From NCBI GenBank assembly GCA_964559535.1, contig CAZLIC010000001.1:124001-188000 (forward strand): a stretch of DNA of 64,000 bases, given 5' to 3'. The translations under genes were made by a program, and so were the position numbers. This document shows, in pieces, positions 10,479 to 19,045 of the stretch. Numbering within the stretch: position 1 is the stretch's first letter; every line of letters starts with the position of its first letter. This DNA is from CAZLIC01 sp964559535 (lineage in GTDB: Bacteria; Pseudomonadota; Alphaproteobacteria; Rhodobacterales; Rhodobacteraceae). Below the pieces are notes generated by a model that saw nothing but the letters and a program-made list of their open reading frames with translations, made no database searches and was not told the origin of the DNA.

Positions 10479-11066
10479 TCAGCCAAGCTTGATCGTTGCG
10501 CCGTCCACCCATTCGACGGGCGGGATGGGCAGGTTTTCCGGCGCCGGGCCGCGGCGGATGCGACCGGCCATGTCATAGTGCGAGCCGTGGCAGGGGCAGA
10601 ACCAGCCGCCGAAATCGCCCGAGTCGCCCAGCGGCACGCAGCCGAGGTGGGTGCAGACGCCCATCTGCACGACCCAGGCGCCCGGCGCCTCACCCTCGGG
10701 CGAGGGGATGGTGCGGTTGGCGTCGGTGGCCTGCGCGCCAGGGTCGGTCAGGTTCACGTTGCGCGCCATGGGGTCGGGCAGCGCACCCGTGGCTTCGGCA
10801 TCCTGTTCCTGGGCCTTGGCGATTTCCTCGCCGGTGCGGTGGCGGATGAACACCGGCTTGCCCAGCCATTTCACCGTCAGCTGCGTGCCCGGATCAACCG
10901 CCGAGACATCGACCAAGATCGAGGCCAGCGCCTGCACGTCGGCCGAGGGGTTCATCTGGTTCACCAGCGGCCAGACCGCCGCACCGGTGGCAACCGCCCC
11001 GGCCCCGGCCGTGGCGTAAAACAGGAAGTCGCGGCGTGTGCCTGCGGGATCTTCGGCGTGGGACAC
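10479..11066 (-). CDS. petA: Rieske iron-sulphur subunit of the bc1 complex
   Basis: A 195-residue protein with the 2Fe-2S ligand boxes CTHLGC and CPCHGS separated by the usual ~18 residues. The N-terminus has a Tat-type leader/anchor (TRRDFLFYATAGAGAVATG) that stays as a membrane helix in this family. GTG 11066 is the chosen start: AGGAG lies about ten bases upstream, and it gives the standard MSHAEDP N-terminus. It leads the petABC operon. The ~300-bp gap to the divergent PAP2 gene must hold its promoter, which I could not pick out. Confidence 0.95.
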   Translation of the reverse strand: MSHAEDPAGTRRDFLFYATAGAGAVATGAAVWPLVNQMNPSADVQALASILVDVSAVDPGTQLTVKWLGKPVFIRHRTGEEIAKAQEQDAEATGALPDPMARNVNLTDPGAQATDANRTIPSPEGEAPGAWVVQMGVCTHLGCVPLGDSGDFGGWFCPCHGSHYDMAGRIRRGPAPENLPIPPVEWVDGATIKLG

Positions 11067-11365
11067 GGACCTGTTGCTCCTCTCGCGCGGCTGCCCAAGG
11101 CAGCCAGATAGGGACAGGACGGCACACGGGCCGCCCGGCGGTGGCGTATGTAGCCGGACCTCGGCGAGCCGTCCAGCGGGCAAAGACGCGCATGCGGGAA
11201 GAAGGCAACGCAAGGCACCGGTTTTGCGCCGGATTCCGGGCAAGGTCGGCGCAAATGTCGCACGCGGTGCGAAACCGCAGATCACACAGAAGCGTCGTGA
11301 AACATTCGGCGTTCTGTCATCTGCCGTATGTATTGCCCAAGGCGGAACTGGGGCGGAGCGCAACA

Positions 11366-11929
11366 GTGTTCGCGATTCTTGTCTGGATCAGCCGGGTACA
11401 GACACTTGCGGCCGTGCTGATTGCCGTGATCCTGTCATCGCCGCCGCATGCAGGCCGCCTGGGCGACCGGCTGCAGATCGCCCTGCCGATGCTGGCTTGG
11501 GCCTGCGCGGGCAGCCAGCGGCAGGGGCACGACTTCTTTCTGCGCTATGTGGCGATGTTCACGGTGGCGCATGGCACCAAGCTGGCACTCGGTGATGCGC
11601 CCATCAACCAGCGCCCGCGCGGCGACGACCGCGGGTTTCCCTCGGCCCACACGTCAACCGCCGCACTGGGCGCCTCGCGGCTGGTGTCCGACTGCCTGCG
11701 CGGCCACCCCTTCATGCAGGGCGCCGTGGTGCTGTCGGCGGCCTTTGTCGGTGGCAGCCGGATTATCGTGAACGCGCATGACATGGCGCAGGTTCTGGGC
11801 GGGGCAGTGCTGGGCATTGCCTGCGACCGGCTGCGCCGCCGCCGCGGCACCGTCGCGGCGCCCTGGCGCACGCTGTTCACGGGCCTTGCGCGCAGACTGC
11901 GCGGCCGAAGACTGCGGAATGCGGCCTGA
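11366..11929 (+). CDS. PAP2-family membrane phosphatase (lipid A phosphatase candidate)
   Basis: About 187 residues with PAP2 signature motifs: KLALGDAPINQRP (KxxxxxxRP-type), FPSAH, and SRIIVNAHDMAQVLGG (SRxxxxxHxxxxxxxG). Several hydrophobic segments fit a small inner-membrane phosphatase whose active site faces the periplasm. GTG 11366 is favoured by GGAG seven bases upstream; ATG 11255 would add 37 residues without family support. The next gene, overlapping by 11 bases, encodes an outer-membrane protein resembling rhizobial LpxQ. This suggests a lipid A 1- or 4'-phosphatase role like LpxE/F, but it is inferred from context. Confidence 0.68.
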   Translation: MFAILVWISRVQTLAAVLIAVILSSPPHAGRLGDRLQIALPMLAWACAGSQRQGHDFFLRYVAMFTVAHGTKLALGDAPINQRPRGDDRGFPSAHTSTAALGASRLVSDCLRGHPFMQGAVVLSAAFVGGSRIIVNAHDMAQVLGGAVLGIACDRLRRRRGTVAAPWRTLFTGLARRLRGRRLRNAA

Positions 11930-12584
11930 GGCGGTACCCCTGCGGTGCATGGCGTTTGCTGTAGTCCTGTTGCTGTGTGCCCTGGCGGCGCGGGCGGAAA
12001 CCGAGGTCTCGCTGTATGGCGGCGTGCAGTCGGCCGAACCGGGGGCAGTGTCAGGCGACGACCCGGTGCTGGGGCTTTTCGCCTTTGTCACCCGGTGGCC
12101 CGGCCGGTCGATGCAAAGTCCGCCCTACTGGGGCCTGCGGCTGACACAGTGGCACGGCCCGCGCTGGGGCGTAGCGGCAGAGTTGAACCACGCCAAGCTG
12201 CATGCCGACGCCGATGCAATGGCCGCCGCCGGGTTTGACCGGCTGGAGTTCAGCGACGGCTTCAACCTGCTGACCGTGAACGCCATGCGCCGGTTTCCCG
12301 CGCGGGGCCAGCTGGAGCCCTATGTCGGCGTCGGGCTGGGGCTGGCGGTGCCGCATGTCGAAGTCACCACCGCCTCGGGCGAAACGTCCGGATATCAGGT
12401 GACGGGCCCCGCCGCTGTGTGGATCGCCGGCGCCAGCCTGCCGGTGCGCGACAAGGGCCTGCGCCTGTTTGCCGAGTACAAGGGCAGCCGGTCGTGGAAC
12501 CGGGCGCGGCTGGACGGCGGCGGCACGCTGGAGGCCGACATCACCACGCATGCGCTGAACCTGGGGCTTTCGCTGCGGTTCTGA
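11919..12584 (+). CDS. outer-membrane beta-barrel protein, lipid A oxidase (LpxQ)-like
   Basis: About 221 residues with a signal peptide ending ARAE. The mature part has alternating beta-strands ending in an aromatic C-terminus (LSLRF), as in small outer-membrane barrels. The opening (SLYGGVQSAEPG, then PPYWGLRLTQW, then NHAKLHAD) resembles, from memory, rhizobial LpxQ, which oxidises the proximal glucosamine of lipid A to aminogluconate. ATG 11919 overlaps the PAP2 gene; ATG 11949 is an alternative. The coupled PAP2 phosphatase would make a plausible two-step lipid A modification unit. The family match is moderate, not certain. Confidence 0.55.
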   Translation: MRPEAVPLRCMAFAVVLLLCALAARAETEVSLYGGVQSAEPGAVSGDDPVLGLFAFVTRWPGRSMQSPPYWGLRLTQWHGPRWGVAAELNHAKLHADADAMAAAGFDRLEFSDGFNLLTVNAMRRFPARGQLEPYVGVGLGLAVPHVEVTTASGETSGYQVTGPAAVWIAGASLPVRDKGLRLFAEYKGSRSWNRARLDGGGTLEADITTHALNLGLSLRF

Positions 12585-12587
12585 CGG

Positions 12588-13766
12588 TCAGGAGGGCGGC
12601 GCCGTTTCCGCGGCAATCTCGGCCCGGCTCTTGCGGCCGCGCTCGGTGGCCGATTTCAGCTGGCCGCAGGCCGCCATGATGTCTTCGCCCCGCGGGGTGC
12701 GGATCGGGCTGGCGTAGCCTGCCTTGAAGATGATGTCGGCAAAGGCCTCGATCCGCTCCCAGTCGGACCGTTCATAGGGCGCGCCGGGCCATTCGTTGAA
12801 CGGGATCAGGTTGATCTTGGCCGGAATGCCCGCAATCAGCTTGACCAGCCTGCGGGCATCGGCGTCGCTGTCGTTCACGCCCTTCAGCATCACGTATTCG
12901 AAGGTGATGCGTTCGCTGTTCGACAGCCGGGGATAGTCGCGCAGGCAGTCCAGCAATGTGGCGATGTTCCAGCGCTTGTTGATGGGCACCAGCCGGTCGC
13001 GCACCTCATCCGTCGTCGCATGGAAGCTGATGGCCAGCTGGCAGCCGATTTCTGTGGCACAGCGGGCGATTTCGGGGACGACACCAGAGGTGGACAGGGT
13101 GATGCGGCGGCGGCCCAGCGCGATGCCCTCGCCGTCCATCACCACGCGCATCGCGTCGCGCACGGCGTCGAAGTTGTACAGGGGCTCGCCCATCCCCATC
13201 AGCACCACGTTCGACACCTGCCGGTCGGCGATGCTGCCCTGCCCCGGTTCCGGCCATTCGCCCAGATCGTCGCGCGCCAGCATGACCTGGCCGACGATCT
13301 CCCCCGCCGTCAGGTTGCGCACCAGTTTCTGCGTGCCGGTGTGGCAGAAGCTGCAGGTCAGCGTGCAGCCCACCTGGGACGAGATGCACAGCGTGCCCCT
13401 GCCCTCTTCGGGGATGTACACCGTTTCCACCTCATGCCCGCCTGCGATGCGCACCAAGTACTTGCGGGTGCCGTCGGCGCTGATCTGCCTTGTCACGACC
13501 TCGGGCAGGGCGATCTCGAACCGCTCGGCCAGGAGCGCGCGATAGTCCTTGGCGAGGTTCGTCATCAGGGCGAAGTCCCGCATCCCCCAATGATACACCC
13601 ACTGCCACACCTGCCCCACCCGCATCTTCGCGGCACCCGCGGGCGTGCCCGCAGTGATCAGCGCATCCCGCAACTGGTCGCGGGTGAGGCCCACTATGTT
13701 CGTGCGGCCGCCCTCGGGCAGCTTGCGGGGGATGGTGTGGACGTCCTGGACGATGGGGGCGGTCAT
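12588..13766 (-). CDS. rlmN: dual-specificity 23S rRNA/tRNA adenine-C2 methyltransferase
   Basis: A 392-residue radical-SAM enzyme that methylates C2 of A2503 in 23S rRNA and A37 of some tRNAs. The cluster motif CTLTCSFC is present, and GMGEPLYNFD follows. The substrate-linked Cys of the family sits in the C-terminal GEDIMAACGQL. The N-terminal helical domain (WQWVYHWGMRDFALMTNLAK) is standard. It is convergent with the LpxQ-like gene with almost no gap. Confidence 0.95.
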   Translation of the reverse strand: MTAPIVQDVHTIPRKLPEGGRTNIVGLTRDQLRDALITAGTPAGAAKMRVGQVWQWVYHWGMRDFALMTNLAKDYRALLAERFEIALPEVVTRQISADGTRKYLVRIAGGHEVETVYIPEEGRGTLCISSQVGCTLTCSFCHTGTQKLVRNLTAGEIVGQVMLARDDLGEWPEPGQGSIADRQVSNVVLMGMGEPLYNFDAVRDAMRVVMDGEGIALGRRRITLSTSGVVPEIARCATEIGCQLAISFHATTDEVRDRLVPINKRWNIATLLDCLRDYPRLSNSERITFEYVMLKGVNDSDADARRLVKLIAGIPAKINLIPFNEWPGAPYERSDWERIEAFADIIFKAGYASPIRTPRGEDIMAACGQLKSATERGRKSRAEIAAETAPPS

Positions 13767-13882
13767 GGGGGTGCGGGCCTATGGGAATCCTGCAGCATAT
13801 AGGGGAAGGCGGGGCGGAAGGGAACGGGGAGTGTCCGGGAGCTTGTTCGGCTTTTGAACCGTGACTTGCAGCCCGCTCAGAT

Positions 13883-13904
13883 TCGGGTTGAACCCCGACC
13901 TACG
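13883..13904. repeat. REP-like palindrome, family A
   Basis: TCGGGTTGAACCCCGACCTA core. Related copies lie at 33499-33518 and 47211-47231. It lies just beyond the 3' end of the NYN gene. Confidence 0.5.
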
Positions 13905-13914
13905 CTTGATGCGT

Positions 13915-14499
13915 TTACTGAGAGGGCCAGGCGATCCGACGCTCATAGTCGGCATGCCACAGCAGTTCCGGCGCAACTGGGTTGCCTGGAAAAGTAACGA
14001 GTGCAATCTGCAAACCTGAAATTCGGGCATGCTTCATTGCAGGGATGCAATCCGTGTCGCCAGTGATGAGAACGATCCTGTCGACAGATCGCGTTGAAGC
14101 GAAGTTCGCGATGTCCAATCCAATTCTCATGTCCACGCCCTTCTGTTCGAAATCGGGCTTAAAGTGATCATCGGTCAGTGCGATCGGACTGATGGGAATT
14201 TTCTTCGGCTTGTAGCCACGGAACTTCAGCACGCCGAGGCGGACAGCGAACAGGTTCTTCGCAGCGAGTGTCCTGAGCCACGCGTCAGAACCGTCGAAAT
14301 CCTGCTCCTTACCTGAAACCGGCAACCTGGCTTTCCCGACGTAAGGCGCGCAATCGTAGTAGAGTATGCGCAGCAGCCGCTCGTCGGGTTCGACTGACGC
14401 CAGACCAATCTTCTCAATGTAGTCAGGATTATATGTGTAACCTGCGTTCCGGGCGAGAACGCGTGTGTGACCGCCATCGATCAGGACCGCAACCTTCAA
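13915..14499 (-). CDS. NYN (DUF88/LabA-like) domain putative ribonuclease
   Basis: A 194-residue protein with the acidic residues expected of the PIN-like NYN fold. These are LIDGGH at the N-terminus, KGVDMRIGLDIA in the middle and LITGDTDCIPAMK near residue 145. NYN proteins are metal-dependent RNases or nucleotide-binding proteins of mostly unknown role. Codon use is visibly more AT-rich than neighbouring rlmN, suggesting later acquisition. It stands alone. A perfect palindrome lies about 106 bp upstream of its start and could be a control site. Confidence 0.72.
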   Translation of the reverse strand: MKVAVLIDGGHTRVLARNAGYTYNPDYIEKIGLASVEPDERLLRILYYDCAPYVGKARLPVSGKEQDFDGSDAWLRTLAAKNLFAVRLGVLKFRGYKPKKIPISPIALTDDHFKPDFEQKGVDMRIGLDIANFASTRSVDRIVLITGDTDCIPAMKHARISGLQIALVTFPGNPVAPELLWHADYERRIAWPSQ

Positions 14500-14604
14500 A
14501 ATAGCGAACCCCCAAGCGTTGCCGCAGGGGGGTTCGTGATAGATGCCCGCCTACGGGCGTACCGGATATTGAGCAAAAATGCGCAAGAGACCTTCAAGTG
14601 TCAA

Positions 14605-14619
14605 GTCACAACTTGTGAC
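14605..14619. promoter_or_regulatory. palindrome GTCACAA-C-TTGTGAC, possible operator
   Basis: Perfect 7-bp inverted repeat with one central base; a third related half-site (TTGTCACTTG) lies at 14622-14631. It sits upstream of the minus-strand NYN gene and immediately after the end of the IalB-like gene, so either an operator or part of a terminator is possible. Confidence 0.4.
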
Positions 14620-14624
14620 GATTG

Positions 14625-15161
14625 TCACTTGCAGCGCGCCTCGGCCTCGGTCATCGCGGCGGTGAAGCCCGAGAGCGAGAAGGTGTCTTGCGTCTGCGTG
14701 CCGCGGCCCGAGCGGGCAGTGACCACAGCGGTGGACCCGGCCTTCAGCGCGGACAGGATGGCGCTGTCATCGGCGGCGCTGCCGGGCCAGGCCCATTCGC
14801 CGTCGGCCACCAGGTCGAACCCCTTGCCGTCGATGTCCACCTTCACCGGTTGGCCGTCGGCGAAGGGGTAGCCGCCGGTGAAGGACACCTCTCCCTTCGC
14901 CCCCGTGCCGGGGCGGAAGGTGACGAACAGAAGGATGTCACCGCGGCGCACGCTGACGGGCTGGCCATCGCGCGAATTCACCGTCTCGACCGGCTTGGAC
15001 ACGCCCCAGCATTCCTTCGGCGCCTCGCCGATGCAGACGCTCCACGCCGTTTTGGCCGAGACGCAGGGGCTTTCCTGCGCCATGGCGCCCGTCGCGCCAA
15101 AGGTGACCCAGACCCCGCCCAGCCCGATACCGACCAGCGCGCCCAGCATGCGTGCGTTCAT
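14625..15161 (-). CDS. invasion-associated locus B (IalB) family periplasmic protein
   Basis: A 178-residue protein with a signal peptide ending AMAQ. It follows the IalB family layout. WSVC and a second Cys pair (CIGEAPKECWG) come first. The LLFVTFRPGTGAKGEVSFTGGYPF and DGKGFDLVADGEWAWPG blocks follow, and then RGTQTQDTFSLSGFTAA at the C-terminus. IalB is linked to erythrocyte invasion in Bartonella, but the family is widespread in free-living alphaproteobacteria, where its role is unknown. Start ATG 15161 has GGAAG upstream. It is divergent from the asparaginase gene. Confidence 0.8.
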   Translation of the reverse strand: MNARMLGALVGIGLGGVWVTFGATGAMAQESPCVSAKTAWSVCIGEAPKECWGVSKPVETVNSRDGQPVSVRRGDILLFVTFRPGTGAKGEVSFTGGYPFADGQPVKVDIDGKGFDLVADGEWAWPGSAADDSAILSALKAGSTAVVTARSGRGTQTQDTFSLSGFTAAMTEAEARCK

Positions 15162-15327
15162 ATGACTTCCGGCCTCCAGCCTGTCCTGGCGCGCCCTGCC
15201 CTGCCGTTTCGCGGCTTTTCCTGTGGCGCGGCGCGCAACCACCCGATATCCCTCAATACCGCAGAAACGGGCGGGCAGGAAAGCCCATGGGCGCATTTTC
15301 GCGCATGCGTGACTTGGGGCACGGGGG

Positions 15328-16320
15328 ATGACGATGACGCAGGCGGTGCCGTTGGCCGAAGTGTGGCGCGGCGGGCGGGTGGAAAGCCTGCATCTGGGCC
15401 ATGCCGTGATCGCCCATGCGAGGGGCGAGGTGGTGCAGGCCTGGGGCAACCCGGGGGCGGTGATCTTTCCGCGGTCGTCGTGCAAGATGGTGCAGGCGCT
15501 GCCGCTGGTGGAGAGCGGCGCGGCGGCGGGCCTGACGGACGAGCATCTGGCGCTGGCCTGCGCCAGCCATCAGGGTTCGGCCATGCATGTGGGAAAGGTG
15601 CGGCGCTGGCTGGCCGACATGGGGATGGGCGAAGGCGACCTGCGCTGCGGGGCGCACGAACCCTATGACCGCGCCGAACGCGACCGGCTGATCCGCGCGG
15701 ACGAGACGCCCTGCCAGTTCCACAACAACTGCTCGGGCAAGCATGCAGGCTTCCTGACCATGACGCGGCACATGAAGGCCGGCCCCGAGTATGTCGAGCC
15801 CGGCCATCCGCTGCAGCGCGCCATCCACGGGGCCTTCGAGGAGGTGACCGGCGAAACCTCGCCCGGCCACGCCATCGACGGCTGTTCGGCGCCGAACTTT
15901 GCCACCTCGTTGGCCGGGCTGGCGCGGGCGGCGGCGGCCTTTGCCGGGGCCACCGAGGCCACCGCGCGCGGCCGCGCCATGCGCCGGCTGACCGCCGCGA
16001 TGACGGCCCACCCTGACCTGGTGGCAGGCGAGGGGCGGGCCTGCACCGAGCTGATGCGCGCCTGTGGTGGCCGCGTGGCGCTGAAGACCGGGGCCGAGGC
16101 GGTGTTCCTGGCCATCATCCCCGACCTGCGGCTGGGGATCGCGGTGAAGGTGGCCGACGGCGGCACGCGGGGGGCCGAGGCGGCGATTGCCGCGCTCTTG
16201 ATCCGGCTGGGGGTGCTGGACGCCGCGCACCCGGCGGCGCTGAAGCGGCTGGACGGGCGGCTGACCAACTGGCGGGGGATGGAAACGGGCACGATCCGCC
16301 GCGCGCCTGGCTTTCCCTGA
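15328..16320 (+). CDS. L-asparaginase, Rhizobium etli (class 3) type
   Basis: A 330-residue protein unlike the E. coli-type enzymes. It matches the beta-lactamase-like class 3 asparaginases. SSCK with Ser50/Lys53 corresponds to the first Ser-Lys pair. CASHQG carries the second Ser. NNCSGKHAG and DGCSAPNF supply the Cys/Lys zinc-site residues. It hydrolyses asparagine to aspartate and ammonia in the cytoplasm; no signal peptide is present. ATG 15334 is a close alternative start. No neighbouring amino-acid transport genes are seen. Confidence 0.86.
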   Translation: MTMTQAVPLAEVWRGGRVESLHLGHAVIAHARGEVVQAWGNPGAVIFPRSSCKMVQALPLVESGAAAGLTDEHLALACASHQGSAMHVGKVRRWLADMGMGEGDLRCGAHEPYDRAERDRLIRADETPCQFHNNCSGKHAGFLTMTRHMKAGPEYVEPGHPLQRAIHGAFEEVTGETSPGHAIDGCSAPNFATSLAGLARAAAAFAGATEATARGRAMRRLTAAMTAHPDLVAGEGRACTELMRACGGRVALKTGAEAVFLAIIPDLRLGIAVKVADGGTRGAEAAIAALLIRLGVLDAAHPAALKRLDGRLTNWRGMETGTIRRAPGFP

Positions 16321-16553
16321 CGAAAGCCCAGTCCTGGCAGCCGGACAAGGCGGAGCGGCGGATCGACCGATACTGCCAGGTCTTGCGGGGCGCTTTGCCG
16401 ACCGTCCGACCGACCTCACTCGCGACTGGTGCCTGTATCGTTAACGAGTGCGGCGCGAATGCGGCGGCGCGCGGGTTCGCGGCGGGTCATTCGGCGGCGG
16501 GGCGGGCGTGCGAAATGCTTGATTTGGGCAAGGCGCCGCGTCACACTTCCGTC

Positions 16554-16904
16554 ATGTCGGTTCTGCCTCCACCCCCCCCGATCCCCTTTGCCGTCCACGT
16601 GCAGGACCAGGTCAGCTTCGACCGGCGCGAGCTTGCGGCGATCCTGTCGGTTTATGGCCGGATGGTGGCCATGGGCGAGTGGCGCGACTACGGCATTGCC
16701 TGCCTGCGCGATGTGGCGGTGTTCTCGGTGTTCCGCCGCACCGCCGAGGTGCCGCTGTACCGCATCGAAAAGCGGCCGAAGCTGCGTGTCCGGCAGGGGA
16801 TGTATGCGGTGATCACGGCCGAGGGGCATGTGCTGCGCCGCGGGCATGATCTGGCGGCGGTGCTGCGGGTGTTCGACCGCAAGATGATACGGCCGGTGGA
16901 ATGA
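16554..16904 (+). CDS. DUF2794 family conserved protein
   Basis: A 116-residue protein matching the alphaproteobacterial DUF2794 family (FDRRELAAILSVYGRMVAMGEWRDY, then RIEKRPKLRVRQG near the C-terminus). No function is known. ATG 16554 gives the family's usual length. The stop overlaps the next start as ATGA, coupling it to the cupin gene. A 233-bp gap upstream (16321-16553) holds no gene I can support. Confidence 0.8.
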   Translation: MSVLPPPPPIPFAVHVQDQVSFDRRELAAILSVYGRMVAMGEWRDYGIACLRDVAVFSVFRRTAEVPLYRIEKRPKLRVRQGMYAVITAEGHVLRRGHDLAAVLRVFDRKMIRPVE

Positions 16905-17266
16905 CGGGGGCGGTGGATCTGGCCGGGAAGCTGGCGCTGGTCGATACCCACTGGTCGCCGCGGATCGTGGCGGGGTTCAACGGGCATGACGTGATGGTGG
17001 TGAAGGTGCTGGGCGAATTCGTCTGGCACAACCACCCCGAGACCGACGATTTCTTCCTGGTGCTGCAGGGTGAGCTGACCATCGACCTGCCCGACGATGT
17101 TCACGGCGGCGCCGTGGTGCTGGGGCCGGGGCAGATGTTCGTGGTGCCGAAGGGCCTGCAACACCGCCCCCGCGCCACGGTGGAGACGCATGTGCTGCTG
17201 ATCGAACCTGTCGGCACCCCCAACACCGGCGACCCGGCGACGGCGGCGGTGAAGACGGCGGTCTAG
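16901..17266 (+). CDS. small cupin-domain protein
   Basis: A 121-residue single-cupin protein. Motif 1 is visible as HNHPETDDFFLVLQGELTID and motif 2 as GPGQMFVVPKGLQHRP. The His/Glu set (H-x-H...E...H) would bind one metal. The substrate is unknown. It is coupled to DUF2794. It marks the last clearly core gene before the accessory island; 17267-17441 holds nothing recognisable. Confidence 0.8.
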   Translation: MTGAVDLAGKLALVDTHWSPRIVAGFNGHDVMVVKVLGEFVWHNHPETDDFFLVLQGELTIDLPDDVHGGAVVLGPGQMFVVPKGLQHRPRATVETHVLLIEPVGTPNTGDPATAAVKTAV

Positions 17267-17441
17267 GGTTGGGCACCAGACAGACGCGACCCGCGTGAGC
17301 GCCGAGCTTGGGCGGGAACCGTGCATCCGTGAGCGGAGCGGGCAGATGACGGCAATCAGCCCAAAGTTGACGTTGCCCCTTTGTCGCCAAAGGCCGTATC
17401 GGGCCAGATATCGATAGGACAGGCTGGTGACGACAAGGTGA

Positions 17442-17837
17442 CTAGTTGAGCCAATGGCTGATAAACTGGCCTGCCAGGATGTAACCGAGACCCAGGCCCG
17501 ACGACATGATGGCAAAGAGGCGCCAGGGCATCTGACGCATGACGGCATGCCCTCCGCCATACAGCCGTGTGACGGCCCACAGCGACAGGCTGATGATGAG
17601 AGCCGTTGCTGAACCATTGCCGAGTGACGGAACGGCCAGTCCATAGGCCGCAAGCAGGAACCCTGCGCCGATGAAGTTTGCCATGATGTAATACGGTGGG
17701 GTGAAGGGGGAGGGCTCGATCCCTTGGACTTTCAAGACGTCATTCCAAGGTTTGGCAGCGAACATGAGGGTGATTGCAATGTCCACCGCGTTGATGATGA
17801 GCCCCGCGATGAGTGCGGTGACGAGAAAGCTGTTCAT
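17442..17837 (-). CDS. small four-helix integral membrane protein
   Basis: A 131-residue protein with four predicted membrane segments (about residues 5-28, 48-68, 76-94 and 105-125). No family is recognised. ATG 17837 has AGGAAAT seven bases upstream. It diverges from a MarR-type regulator gene 75 bp away, and two operator-like palindromes lie in and just beyond the shared gap. It is therefore probably the regulator's target. Confidence 0.62.
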   Translation of the reverse strand: MNSFLVTALIAGLIINAVDIAITLMFAAKPWNDVLKVQGIEPSPFTPPYYIMANFIGAGFLLAAYGLAVPSLGNGSATALIISLSLWAVTRLYGGGHAVMRQMPWRLFAIMSSGLGLGYILAGQFISHWLN

Positions 17838-17869
17838 TTGCCGATTTCCTTTGCCCAAGCGAAATATTG

Positions 17870-17917
17870 TCCATACATTGACGGTATCAGGTGTCTCGAA
17901 GGATGTCAATACATGGA
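17870..17917. promoter_or_regulatory. paired MarR-type operators
   Basis: Two 12-bp pseudo-palindromes, TCCATACATTGA (17870-17881) and TCAATACATGGA (17906-17917), together form a larger inverted repeat across the divergent gap. The second overlaps the ATG of the MarR-like gene at 17913. A TTGACG -35-like hexamer lies at 17878-17883. Confidence 0.62.
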
Positions 17918-18389
17918 CGAAAATTCTGGGTCGAGTGCAGAAGCCACTCACCCCGCCCCGCACCCTCAGAGACTTGGTTTCATGATCTATCGCGCAGGCT
18001 TGGCAATCTCGCGCGGCTACGAATCCGTCTTGAAACCGATCAACATCGTCCCTGTCGAGGCTGGTGTTCTTGGGTCGCTTTGCTACGAGGGCTCGAATCA
18101 TGTTCGAGGTTTGGCCAGACAGTTGGGTGTCGGGCGCCAAACCATTGTGAATGTCACAAAGTCACTCGAAGCCAAGAACTGGATCAGCCGGTCGACTTCT
18201 CCACACGACGCAAGGCTGGTCGTTTTTTCGATCAGTCAACCCGGCCGAAGCAAGATGCTTGAGATTGAAGCAATCTCCGCCGAGTTCGATAGCAAACTTC
18301 GCGACATCGTCGGGAGATCACATGAGCAGGATTTGATTGACCACATGCGAAAGATTGTTGGCTCACCCTTCCTTGGATACGAGGATTGA
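17913..18389 (+). CDS. MarR-family winged-helix transcriptional regulator
   Basis: A 158-residue protein. Residues ~30-130 form a MarR-like winged helix: VPVEAGVLGSLCYEG, then GLARQLGVGRQTIVNVTKSLEAKNWISR (recognition helix), then DARLVVFSISQPGRSKM (wing). ATG 17913 has GAAGGA eight bases upstream, and the operator-like palindromes overlap it, which argues for autoregulation. Codon use is less GC-biased than in core genes. The likely target is the divergent four-helix membrane protein. The effector is unknown. Confidence 0.78.
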   Translation: MDENSGSSAEATHPAPHPQRLGFMIYRAGLAISRGYESVLKPINIVPVEAGVLGSLCYEGSNHVRGLARQLGVGRQTIVNVTKSLEAKNWISRSTSPHDARLVVFSISQPGRSKMLEIEAISAEFDSKLRDIVGRSHEQDLIDHMRKIVGSPFLGYED

Positions 18390-18547
18390 GGTTCTGGTGA
18401 CTGGATCGGCCGCAATGGTCAGCGTGCAGCCGACCAGCCCTCGCTGCCATCGTCTGCTTGGTCCGCAAAGCCGCCGCTCAACACTGCGTCCGTTCGGCCC
18501 CATGCACAGCACCGGCGGATCGGGAGCCTTCCATCCGCTGGCCCAGC

Positions 18548-18643
18548 CTAGACCGACCGGGTGACCCCGCCGTCGACCCGCAGGTTCTGCCCGGCGATGT
18601 TGCCCGCGCCCTCGGACGCAAGGGAGGCCACCTTTGCCAGCGG
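18548..18643 (-). pseudogene. SDR oxidoreductase C-terminal remnant
   Basis: The last ~31 codons read like the end of a classical short-chain dehydrogenase (VASLASEGAGNIAGQNLRVD, then GGV). Upstream of this the frame loses all similarity, so the N-terminal ~220 residues are missing. Confidence 0.6.
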
Positions 18644-18677
18644 TATCGAACCTCCAGCTCCTCCCCGACATGGGCAG

Positions 18678-18881
18678 AATGAACGGGCGATGGCGCTGAC
18701 CCGGAAAAACGCCCTCTTCGCCGGAAACGAGATCGGTGCCGAAAACTGGGCCAAGCTCGCCTCGCTCGTCGCCACCTGCAAGCTGTCCGGCGTGAACCCC
18801 GTCGACTACCTCGCCGACACCCTCCGCGCCATCCTCGACGGGCATCCCACATCCCGCATCGAGGACCTCATGCCCTGGTGG
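18678..18881 (+). pseudogene. IS66-family transposase C-terminal fragment
   Basis: About 68 residues that match the conserved end of IS66 transposases: ALTRKNALFAGNE, then WAKLASLVATCKLSGVNP, and a final RIEDLMPW. No intact IS66 open frames flank it. It butts directly against the SDR remnant, suggesting insertion followed by deletion. The rest of 18390-19045 holds no supportable gene. Confidence 0.72.
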
Positions 18882-19045
18882 CACGCACGGCCGTCAAGTC
18901 TCGCCGCTCTACAGGATGCGGCTTGCCCATCGTTGACCCCCATATCTGCTTCGCAGAAAGGGAATCACGGATCAAGCCTCAAGGGAATCCTGAATCGCGA
19001 TGACCGCGACACGCTAGCTCAGTAAGCTTCCCGTCAGCAGCCTTG

